Shown piece by piece: positions 29,862 to 36,915 of a stretch of 38,423 nt of DNA. Both the position numbers and the translations under genes were made by a program. This stretch comes from a virus. The notes below the pieces were generated by a model, which saw nothing but the letters and a program-made list of their open reading frames with translations, made no database searches and was not told where the DNA came from. The stretch lies in the IMG/VR virus record IMGVR_UViG_3300027826_000013, positions 1-38,423 of that record; one strand, given 5' to 3'. Every line of letters starts with the position of its first letter. Within the stretch, counting starts at the first letter, position 1.

Positions 29862-31027
29862 TCATCGTGGGCCACACGAGACTGCTCGCCGCGCTCCGGC
29901 TCGGAATGAAGGAGGTGCCCGTCCTGGTCGCGACCGATCTTTCACCGGCACAGGTGAAGGCTTACCGCATCGCCGACAACAGGGTTCACGAAGAGAGCGA
30001 GTGGGACGAGGAACTTCTCGCGCTCGAACTCGGTGATCTCGCAAAGCTCGGCTTCGATCTGACAGCTACCGGGTTTGACGCGGACGAGCTCTCGGCTCTG
30101 CTCGAGCAGGAGAAGGGCGGTTTGCTCCCGGATGCGGAAGAGGACGCGGTCCCGGAAACGCCGTCGAAGGTGACGACGTATCCCGGCGAGGTGATCGTGC
30201 TCGGCAAGCACCGGCTGATCTGTGGCGACTCCACCGATCCGTTTGTCATCGAAAAACTGTTCTCCGGGGACAAGGCCGACGCCGTTTTCACCGATCCGCC
30301 GTACAACGTGAACTACGAAGGCACCGCCGGGAAAATCAAAAACGACAACATGGAGGATTCGAAATTCCGCGGCTTCCTGCTCCGCGCCTACAGCGTCATG
30401 TTCCGCGTGGTGAAACCAGGCGGCGCGGTTTACGTCTGCCACGCCGACACCGAGGGGCTGAATTTTCGGAGCGCGTTCGTCGAAGCAGGTTTCAAACTCT
30501 CGGGCTGTCTCATCTGGTGCAAGGACGCGATGGTCCTCGGGCGCTCGGACTACCAGTGGCAGCACGAGCCGATTCTTTACGGGTGGAAGCCGGAAGCGCC
30601 GCACAAGTGGTACGGGGATCGGAAGTCCACGACCATCGCGGAGTTCATGCTTGAGGCGCCAGTCACCAAAGTGGAGGACGGCGTCTACCGGCTCCGGCTC
30701 GGCGATCAGTGGTACCAGATCCGCGGCGAGAAGATCACCGTGGAAGAACTCCAGACAACCGTGGTGCGCGTCCCGCGCCCGAAACGGAATGAGGATCATC
30801 CGACGATGAAGCCGGTCGCGCTGATCGAGAAGATGCTTCGCAACTCGACGAAAAAGAACGACCTTGTGTTCGATCCGTTCGGCGGCTCCGGCTCGACTCT
30901 GATCACCGCGGAAAAACTCGGCCGGACCGCCTACCTGTGCGAGCTCGAGCCGAAGTTCTGCGACGTCATCGCCATGCGGTGGGAGCAGGCTACGGGAAAG
31001 AAAGCAAAGAGGGAGACACGCCAATGA
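29858..31027 (+). CDS. DNA methyltransferase (beta class) with ParB domain remainder
   Basis: A 389-residue ORF from GTG 29858. It begins with the second half of a ParB domain (residues 1-40, GHTRLLAALRLGMKEVPVLV), then a helical linker, and a methyltransferase domain with DPPY at 146-149 and FDPFGGSGST at about 337-346. Motif order (DPPY first, FxGxG last) is that of beta-class N6-adenine or N4-cytosine enzymes. It would mark the phage genome against host restriction. The split start suggests termination-reinitiation or a frameshift. Stop overlaps the next ATG. Confidence 0.85.
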   Translation: MIIVGHTRLLAALRLGMKEVPVLVATDLSPAQVKAYRIADNRVHEESEWDEELLALELGDLAKLGFDLTATGFDADELSALLEQEKGGLLPDAEEDAVPETPSKVTTYPGEVIVLGKHRLICGDSTDPFVIEKLFSGDKADAVFTDPPYNVNYEGTAGKIKNDNMEDSKFRGFLLRAYSVMFRVVKPGGAVYVCHADTEGLNFRSAFVEAGFKLSGCLIWCKDAMVLGRSDYQWQHEPILYGWKPEAPHKWYGDRKSTTIAEFMLEAPVTKVEDGVYRLRLGDQWYQIRGEKITVEELQTTVVRVPRPKRNEDHPTMKPVALIEKMLRNSTKKNDLVFDPFGGSGSTLITAEKLGRTAYLCELEPKFCDVIAMRWEQATGKKAKRETRQ

Positions 31028-31245
31028 TGAAAATCAGGCTCGCGGTCCGCGACGGCGGTCACGTCACGGACGTCGAAATTCCGCCGTTCCAAACCTTCCC
31101 CGAGGTAGTCGTTTGGGGCCAGCGCTTCTTTTCGTTCCACTCCGAGCTCTCTGGCGACGGGGAGCCGTGCGCCGCGGAGTACCGTGAGGTGTTCGCCTAC
31201 TGGATACCGCCGCTGATCCCGGGGCAAGAGCCAATCAGCCGGTAG
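31024..31245 (+). CDS. Small hypothetical protein before the terminase
   Basis: A 73-residue protein, ATG 31024 (31027 also possible), overlapping the methyltransferase stop. It is mixed alpha/beta (KIRLAVRDGGHVTDVEIPPF, then VVVWGQRFFSFHSELSGDGE). No family recognised. It ends 6 bases before the terminase small subunit gene. Confidence 0.6.
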   Translation: MMKIRLAVRDGGHVTDVEIPPFQTFPEVVVWGQRFFSFHSELSGDGEPCAAEYREVFAYWIPPLIPGQEPISR

Positions 31246-31251
31246 CCATCC

Positions 31252-31761
31252 ATGCCGACCGTCTCCGTCGAAAAAGTCGCCGGGTTTCTGAATCTCACTC
31301 CGCAGCGCGTTCAGCAGCTCGTGAAGGAGGGGATGCCGCGGGAATCTCGCGGCGAATACGACGCGATCAAGTGTGCCGGGTGGTACATCCGGTATCTGCA
31401 GAACGCGCTAGAAAAGAAAGCCGTGCCCACGCTCGAGGGAGGTTTCGTCGGAGAGCGCGAGGAGCGCATTCGATTGCTCCGCGCCGATGCCGATCTGAAG
31501 GAAATGGAACTCGCGAGGCAGCGCTCGCAATACGTGGCGCTCCCGGACGTCGAGAAAACGCTCACCGATCTGGTGCTGACCACGAAGGCTCGCATCCTGG
31601 CGATCCCGCCGCGGCTCGCACCGGAGCTCGTGGGCGAAACACAGCGCACGATGATTCAGGCCAAACTCGAGAAGGCGTGCGTCGAAGCGCTCGCCTACCT
31701 CGCGAAAGCGATCCCCGATCATGGAAGTTCAGTCACACCCGAGCGCCCTAAGCAATCTTGA
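31252..31761 (+). CDS. Terminase small subunit, Nu1-like
   Basis: A 169-residue protein. The N-terminal VEKVAGFLNLTPQRVQQLVK is a winged-helix DNA-binding unit like lambda Nu1, followed by a helical region with ERIRLLRADADLKEMELARQ that fits the oligomerisation and large-subunit contact part. It recognises the packaging site on phage DNA. Its 3' end overlaps the large subunit by 41 bases. Its place upstream of a GpA-type terminase agrees. Confidence 0.82.
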   Translation: MPTVSVEKVAGFLNLTPQRVQQLVKEGMPRESRGEYDAIKCAGWYIRYLQNALEKKAVPTLEGGFVGEREERIRLLRADADLKEMELARQRSQYVALPDVEKTLTDLVLTTKARILAIPPRLAPELVGETQRTMIQAKLEKACVEALAYLAKAIPDHGSSVTPERPKQS

Positions 31762-33673
31762 GGCGGTCCGGGTCCGCGCGCTCGCTCTCTTCGAGCCGCC
31801 GCCGGACATCACGATCTCAGAGTGGGCGATCAACAATCGCGTGCTCCCCAAAGGGACGACCTCGCGCCCTGGTCCGTTCAAGCCGGAGAAATTCCAAATC
31901 GAAATGATGAACGTGATTCTCGATCCCGCCGTCCACGAGGTGGTGATCCAGAAGAGCACGCAGGTGGGCTACTCGGACGCCGTGATCAATAACATCTGCG
32001 GCTACTTCATCGACGCCGATCCGAAGCCGATCATGCTCGTGCAGCCGACCATCGACAACGCAAAGGACTACGGCAAAAAAAGAATCACGCCGATGATCGA
32101 GCACTGTCCGGCGCTCCGGGAAAAAATCAAACCGCCGACTTCGCGGCGCGCGGGGAACACTCTCGCGCTCAAGGAATTTCCCGGCGGCTTTCTTAAACTC
32201 ACCGGCGCGAACTCCGGCGCTGGTCTCAGGTCCGATCCTGTGCCTGTGGTGCTTTTCGACGAGGTCGACGGCTACCCTCTCGACGTCGACGGCGAAGGCG
32301 ATCCCATCGCCATCGGCACGCGCCGAACGGACGGATTCGCGGATTGGAAAATCGTGAAGGGTTCAACCCCGGCGAAGCCGAAGGGGATCAGCGCCATCGA
32401 GCGCGATTTTCTCCGCAGCGACATGCGGCGCTTCAGAGTGCCGTGTCCGTTCTGTGGTCACCGTCAGGCGCTCCGGTGGAGCGAACCAATCGATCCGAAG
32501 AATCCAGAGGCCGGCAAGAAGTACCGCCTGGTCTACGCGGTCGATGCTGACGATCTCGTGGAAGCCGGGAGCGTGGGTTATCTCTGCGAGGGATGCCAGA
32601 AGAAAATCCCCGAACGCTACAAACAGCAAATGCTGAATTCCGGGGAGTGGGTCGCTGAATTTCCCGACCGTCCGGTGGTGGGGTTCCACATCAACGCGCT
32701 CTACTCGCCGTGGCGCGAAAACTGGAGCGCGCTCGCTCAGGAGTGGCACGAGGCGAACAAAGAAGGCAACCCAGAGAAACTTAAGGCGTTCATCAATCTC
32801 CGGCTCGGCGAGACGTGGGAAGAGCAGGGCGACTCCGTCGAAGCGGTCACTCTGAAATCGCGGCTCGAAAGTTATCAGGCCGAAGTCCCCGCCGGGATCG
32901 GCGTGCTCACCGCCGCGGTCGACGTTCAGTCGGACCGGCTCGAGGTGGTGGTGAAGGGATGGGGCGCGGGAGAGGAATCGTGGCTCATCGCCTACCAGCA
33001 AATCTTCGGCGATCCGGGACAGGAGACCGTGTGGAACGATCTGGACGGGTTTCTGTCGACGTCGTGGGAGACGGCGTCAGGTCGCCTGGTGAAAGTGTCC
33101 TCGACGATGATTGACTCGGGCGGCTTGCACACAGACTCCGTCTATCGCTACGTTCGCGCGCGCCAGCACCGGCGCGTGTTCGCTTTGAAAGGCTCCAGCG
33201 AATCCGGGAAGGAAATTCTCGGCAAGGTTTCGACGAACAACAAATATCGCGTGCGGCTTTACATCGTGGGCGTCGACACCGCGAAGGATCGAATCTTTGC
33301 GCGGATGAAAATTCCCGCCGCCGGTCCCGGCTACATGCATCTGCCCGACTTCGCCGAGGACGAGTACCTCGCGCAGCTGACGTCAGAGAAAGCCGTTCGC
33401 CGGTACCGCCGCGGCAAGGGCACGATCCGGGAATACATCAAGACGCGCGCTCGGAACGAGGCGCTCGACCTCGAGGTCTATTCCCTCGCGGCGCTCTACG
33501 TCATGGGCCAGCAGACTGTCCGGCGGCTCGGGCAGCTCGCCGAGGCGATTGGCGAACCTCCAACCGATCCCGAACCGGGGCAAGGCGGCGGCTCTGGTGG
33601 GGCTACGGGCGGTCAGGGCGGTCCCGCACGGCGGTCAGGCGGCGGCTCCTCGTGGGTTCAGGGCTGGCGCTAA
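31721..33673 (+). CDS. Terminase large subunit, GpA type
   Basis: A 650-residue motor and nuclease that packages DNA into the head. The ATPase has a Walker A-like QKSTQVGYSD (78-86) and Walker B VVLFDEVDGY (176-184). A zinc site is formed by CPFC (242, 245) and CEGC (289, 292), typical of the GpA family. The C-terminal nuclease region (VLTAAVDVQSDRLEVVVKGW and later D residues) follows. The last 40 residues are Gly/Ser/Arg low complexity. The family is known for cos-end or headful cutting. It implies packaging from a concatemer. Confidence 0.94.
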   Translation: MEVQSHPSALSNLEAVRVRALALFEPPPDITISEWAINNRVLPKGTTSRPGPFKPEKFQIEMMNVILDPAVHEVVIQKSTQVGYSDAVINNICGYFIDADPKPIMLVQPTIDNAKDYGKKRITPMIEHCPALREKIKPPTSRRAGNTLALKEFPGGFLKLTGANSGAGLRSDPVPVVLFDEVDGYPLDVDGEGDPIAIGTRRTDGFADWKIVKGSTPAKPKGISAIERDFLRSDMRRFRVPCPFCGHRQALRWSEPIDPKNPEAGKKYRLVYAVDADDLVEAGSVGYLCEGCQKKIPERYKQQMLNSGEWVAEFPDRPVVGFHINALYSPWRENWSALAQEWHEANKEGNPEKLKAFINLRLGETWEEQGDSVEAVTLKSRLESYQAEVPAGIGVLTAAVDVQSDRLEVVVKGWGAGEESWLIAYQQIFGDPGQETVWNDLDGFLSTSWETASGRLVKVSSTMIDSGGLHTDSVYRYVRARQHRRVFALKGSSESGKEILGKVSTNNKYRVRLYIVGVDTAKDRIFARMKIPAAGPGYMHLPDFAEDEYLAQLTSEKAVRRYRRGKGTIREYIKTRARNEALDLEVYSLAALYVMGQQTVRRLGQLAEAIGEPPTDPEPGQGGGSGGATGGQGGPARRSGGGSSWVQGWR

Positions 33674-33817
33674 AGCCGGTCAGGGTTATCGCCACAGTTT
33701 CGCCTTAATCGATTGGAACGTCTGACGTGTCTGATTCCACAAAGAACTGTACTTTCTCTCTGTCTAGAGCTAACCTGAAATCGTAGTAAGTGCTTACTTC
33801 GATTCTGGAGGCTGGAA
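33674..33817 (+). promoter_or_regulatory. AT-rich intergenic region with palindromes
   Basis: A 144-base gap after the terminase, lower in GC than its surroundings. It contains TCTAGA at 33763-33768 and an AGTAAG (33785-33790) / CTTACT (33793-33798) inverted repeat with a 2-base spacer, widened by CG on both sides. No clean -35/-10 pair was found. It may hold the head-gene promoter or be a packaging-site candidate; both are guesses. Confidence 0.4.
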
Positions 33818-33925
33818 ATGAAGTCGCTCCCAAAAACGAAAACGACGAAAAGCGGGTTGGTTGTCTACCTCACTTTCAATCGCAAGGGCCGTCCCGTCTA
33901 CGTCTCAATCCCAGAGGGCAGATAA
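33818..33925 (+). CDS. Very small basic protein
   Basis: A 35-residue ORF from ATG 33818 with GGAGG at 33807-33811. It reads KSLPKTKTTKSGLVVYLTFN and ends with GRPVYVSIPEGR. The strong ribosome site and natural composition support it. It stops 9 bases before the next gene. No family recognised. Confidence 0.55.
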   Translation: MKSLPKTKTTKSGLVVYLTFNRKGRPVYVSIPEGR

Positions 33926-33934
33926 GGAGAACTT

Positions 33935-34246
33935 ATGAAATACATGCTCGAAATTGAAATGGCTCAAGTAAACCTGGTGGTGGGCGTAGCGGTCGATTGC
34001 TTCTCCGGGAAGGGCATCGAGGAACTCGCGAGGGAAGTCCGGGCCATCGATCCGAACGCGCAGGAATTCTGGAAGATTCAGACCGGCTGCAACGGCGGCG
34101 TCGCCGAAGTCCTCGACGTCGCGATGCCGGTCGCTCGCAAGGTGGTAGATGCGGTCCGGGAATACGTCGGTCGCGAAAAGGCTCGCATCGCAGCGCGCCG
34201 CGTCCTGAATGAGCCGATGGGTTATCGGTCGCGGAGCGCCCGGTGA
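33935..34246 (+). CDS. Hypothetical protein
   Basis: A 103-residue mixed alpha/beta protein, ATG 33935 with AAGGAGAACTT before it. It reads MAQVNLVVGVAVDCFSGKGI and later ARKVVDAVREYVGREKARIA, ending basic. No family recognised. Its stop overlaps the next GTG by 4 bases. The place, between large terminase and portal, often holds small accessory genes. Confidence 0.62.
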   Translation: MKYMLEIEMAQVNLVVGVAVDCFSGKGIEELAREVRAIDPNAQEFWKIQTGCNGGVAEVLDVAMPVARKVVDAVREYVGREKARIAARRVLNEPMGYRSRSAR

Positions 34247-34647
34247 AACTCTTCGCCGCCATCCTCGTTCTCGCGACGTTCTCATCCGCGAGCCGGGACT
34301 TTGTTTCTGAACTCCGGGCGCACGAAGGCGACTCCTACTCGGATGTCACCTGCTCGGCGCTGATCACTCGCTCCGCTCACCGTGGCGAGTGCAAGGCGGC
34401 GGAGATATGGAACGGATGCGGCGGCGAGCTCTCGCTGGTGGAGGAAGTCCCCGCGTGGAGCGAACTCCGCGACCTCAAGTCCGGCGACGTCCTCGTGGTG
34501 GGCGGCGCTCACGTCGCAGCGTATCTCGGCGGCGGCGAGTTCATCGATTCAACCCCGGAGCGCGGCGTCTCGCGCTTCACGTCAGTCAATCCGAACGATC
34601 CGTGGTATTCGAAGCGCGTTCGCGTGCTTCGCTGGAGGACAAATTGA
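34243..34647 (+). CDS. NlpC/P60-like secreted peptidase
   Basis: A 134-residue protein, GTG 34243. The first 16 residues (MKLFAAILVLATFSSA) look like a signal peptide. The rest fits the NlpC/P60 or CHAP-like cysteine peptidase fold: C37 in SDVTCSALITR as nucleophile, H90 in VVGGAHVAAYLGGGEF as second catalytic residue, and a D-WY-KRVRVLR end. It may cut cell-wall peptides, for entry or lysis. It lies among head genes, away from the lysis cassette. Confidence 0.72.
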   Translation: MKLFAAILVLATFSSASRDFVSELRAHEGDSYSDVTCSALITRSAHRGECKAAEIWNGCGGELSLVEEVPAWSELRDLKSGDVLVVGGAHVAAYLGGGEFIDSTPERGVSRFTSVNPNDPWYSKRVRVLRWRTN

Positions 34648-34648
34648 T

Positions 34649-34711
34649 CACCAATCGCCAATGGCTCGCTTTCTCCACTTTCGACATCTGAGAAAGTCTC
34701 TTGTATTGGTG
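34649..34711 (+). promoter_or_regulatory. Nested inverted repeats before the connector gene
   Basis: CACCAAT (34649-34655) pairs with ATTGGTG (34705-34711), and inside it ACTTTC (34677-34682) pairs with GAAAGT (34692-34697). The 94-base gap lacks a ribosome site for the next gene, so folding here may control its start. Strand and function are not settled. Confidence 0.35.
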
Positions 34712-34741
34712 GCATGGGGTTTCGCCTTATCTTTTTGTCCA

Positions 34742-35353
34742 ATGCCACCGATCATTCCCGATGTCGTGCCTTCGCACTTCCCGGCGGGAACGACGGTGAA
34801 ATTCACTCGCTCGCTGGACGACTTTTCTCCGGCGGATGGGTGGGCCTACACGATCTACCTGAACGGTGCCACGCAGAAGTTCAACAAAGCCGCGACGTCC
34901 CCGAACGGAATCTTCGAAATCGAATTTACCCCGACCGACACCGCCAATCTCCCGCCAGGTCCCTACCGCTACGCGGAACGGCTCACGAACTCCGGCACCG
35001 GGGAGGTTTACGACATCAACGGCGACTCGCTCGTGATCAACATCGAAGCGAACGTTGCCAGCTCTCCGGCTGGCGTCTACACCACATGGGAAGAGCAAAC
35101 GCTCGCGGTGGTGGAGGCGGCGCTCAAAGGCCGGCTCACTTCGGACATCGCGTCGTACCAAGTCGCCGGTCGCGCGGTGAACAAAATTCCGATTCAGGAC
35201 TTGCGTCGCATCCGCGGCGAACTGAAGGCGGCGATCTGGCGGCAGAACAATCCCGGGAGGCTCGGCGTCCCGTATGAAGTTCAGTTCTCTCCCGATCCTG
35301 AAATCGCCGAATTCCCACCGACGTGGCAGGACGTCACTGGACTGCAAAATTGA
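34742..35353 (+). CDS. gpW-like head-tail connector with N-terminal Ig-like domain
   Basis: A 203-residue protein from ATG 34742. The N-terminal half (MPPIIPDVVPSHFPAGTTVK, then WAYTIYLNG) has a beta-sandwich look, found in phage neck proteins. The C-terminal part (about 130-190) with AVNKIPIQDLRRIRGELKAA fits gpW, the head-completion protein. No strong ribosome site precedes 34742; an upstream in-frame ATG at 34661 would add a hydrophobic leader, which is less typical. It overlaps the portal TTG by 4 bases. Confidence 0.72.
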   Translation: MPPIIPDVVPSHFPAGTTVKFTRSLDDFSPADGWAYTIYLNGATQKFNKAATSPNGIFEIEFTPTDTANLPPGPYRYAERLTNSGTGEVYDINGDSLVINIEANVASSPAGVYTTWEEQTLAVVEAALKGRLTSDIASYQVAGRAVNKIPIQDLRRIRGELKAAIWRQNNPGRLGVPYEVQFSPDPEIAEFPPTWQDVTGLQN

Positions 35354-36915
35354 GGCAGAACTTTCTACGTCGCGCCGCCGCATGGATCACCGGGACGCGG
35401 ACCGTCACGGTTTATCAGGGCGCGCAGGGCGGACGCCTCACGCTCGACTGGATTGCTTCGATCCTCTCCGCGGATCAGGAAATCAAAGGCAATCTTCGCC
35501 TGCTCCGGGCGCGCGCGCGCGAGCTCTCCCGTAACAATCCCGTCGCGAAGTCCTACATCAAGCTCCTGGTCGCGAACGTCCTCGGCGAGAAGGGCATCGG
35601 CTACAAGCCGCAGGTGCGGAACAACGACAAGAGTCTTAACTCCGCGTTCAACACGAAAATTGAGACCGCCTGGTGCGAGTGGGCGAAAAAAGGAAACTGC
35701 ACTGCAGACGGAAAGCTATCGCTCCGCGCGGTGCAGAACCTCGTGCTGAAGACCGTCGCCACTGACGGCGAAATCTTCATCCGCCGGATTCGCGGGTTCG
35801 ACGGAAATAAATTCCGGTACGCGCTGCAGCTGATCGATCCCGATCAGGTCGACCATCTCTATTCGCGCGCCGCGTCGAAAGGCGACAACGAAGTCCGCAT
35901 GGGAGTCGAGGTCGACCAGTGGTCTCGCCCGGTCGCTTACTACGTCAACCGGCAGCATCCGTCTGATCTAGGCGGTTCGCTCCTGCGCGAGCGAATCCCC
36001 GCGGACCAGATCCTTCACATCTACGATCCCGAGCGCGTGCAGCAGACTCGCGGGATCACATGGTTTCACCCGTGCATGCTCGAGCTCCGCATGCTCGGCG
36101 GATACGTGGAGGCCGAGCTCGTGGCGGCGCGCACCGGCGCTGCGAAGATGGGTTTCCTCAAATACACGGACGCATCCGCGTTCGAGGAACCGAACGCCGA
36201 CGCCGCGTCCGGCGGTCGCTACCGGATCGAGGCGCAACCCGGAGTGATCGAGACGCTCCCGCCTGGTATGGACTTCACGCCGTGGAACGTCGACCACCCC
36301 AACGGCGGCTTTCCGACGTTTGTGAAGGCGCTTCTCCGTTTCATTTCGAGTTCGCTCGGCGTCTCCTACAACGCGCTCGCCTCGGACCTCGAAGGCGTCA
36401 ACTACTCGAGCATGCGGTCCGGTCTGCTGATCGAACGCGATCAGTGGAAGATGCTGCAGTCGATGATGAAAGAACAATTCATGCAGCCGATCTTCGAGGA
36501 CTGGCTCTCGCTCGCGCTGCTCTCCGGCTCGCTCGTTCTCGACTCTCGCGATCCCAATCGCTTTCTCGAGGGAAAGTGGGAAGCGCGCGGGTGGATGTGG
36601 GTCGATCCGCTTAAGGACGTGCAGGCCACGATTCTCGGCATCGGCGCGGGTCTCACTTCGCGCGATGCAGCGATCTCCGACCAGGGCGGCGACGTCGAGG
36701 AAGTCCTCGAGCAGCTGGCCGAGGAAAAGAAAATCGCGGAAGGTCTGGACCTCGACATCAACGTCGGGGCGAAGCCTCCGGTGGTGGACAAGGGTCCGAA
36801 GGACACGGTCGACGACGGCAGCGAGTCCGAAGGCGACGAGACTGCCGGTGGCGACGGAAAGAAATCTGCGGTCCAGGCTCCGCGCCGCGTGACCGTGCTC
36901 GGGAGGAGCAAATGA
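35350..36915 (+). CDS. Portal protein, lambda-type
   Basis: A 521-residue portal subunit from TTG 35350, overlapping the previous stop (TTGA); a GTG at 35323 would lengthen it by 9 residues. Motifs LSRNNPVAKSYIKLLVANVL, FRYALQLIDPDQVDHLY, and the ADQILHIYDPERVQQTRG and SLGVSYNALASDLEGVNYS segments are standard in the lambda portal family. The C-terminal 70 residues are acidic and of low complexity. It forms the dodecameric ring at one head corner and overlaps the protease-capsid ATG by 4 bases. Confidence 0.93.
   Translation: MRQNFLRRAAAWITGTRTVTVYQGAQGGRLTLDWIASILSADQEIKGNLRLLRARARELSRNNPVAKSYIKLLVANVLGEKGIGYKPQVRNNDKSLNSAFNTKIETAWCEWAKKGNCTADGKLSLRAVQNLVLKTVATDGEIFIRRIRGFDGNKFRYALQLIDPDQVDHLYSRAASKGDNEVRMGVEVDQWSRPVAYYVNRQHPSDLGGSLLRERIPADQILHIYDPERVQQTRGITWFHPCMLELRMLGGYVEAELVAARTGAAKMGFLKYTDASAFEEPNADAASGGRYRIEAQPGVIETLPPGMDFTPWNVDHPNGGFPTFVKALLRFISSSLGVSYNALASDLEGVNYSSMRSGLLIERDQWKMLQSMMKEQFMQPIFEDWLSLALLSGSLVLDSRDPNRFLEGKWEARGWMWVDPLKDVQATILGIGAGLTSRDAAISDQGGDVEEVLEQLAEEKKIAEGLDLDINVGAKPPVVDKGPKDTVDDGSESEGDETAGGDGKKSAVQAPRRVTVLGRSK

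Noticed and set aside
31246-31251. cos site just before the small terminase gene
   Set aside because: Only 6 bases are non-coding here, so no classical cos region fits. The packaging site remains unplaced.
34661-34741. Longer start for the gpW-like gene giving a hydrophobic leader
   Set aside because: The only GGAGG is 23 bases upstream of 34661 and belongs to the previous gene end. Homologous neck proteins start near the MPPIIPD stretch.
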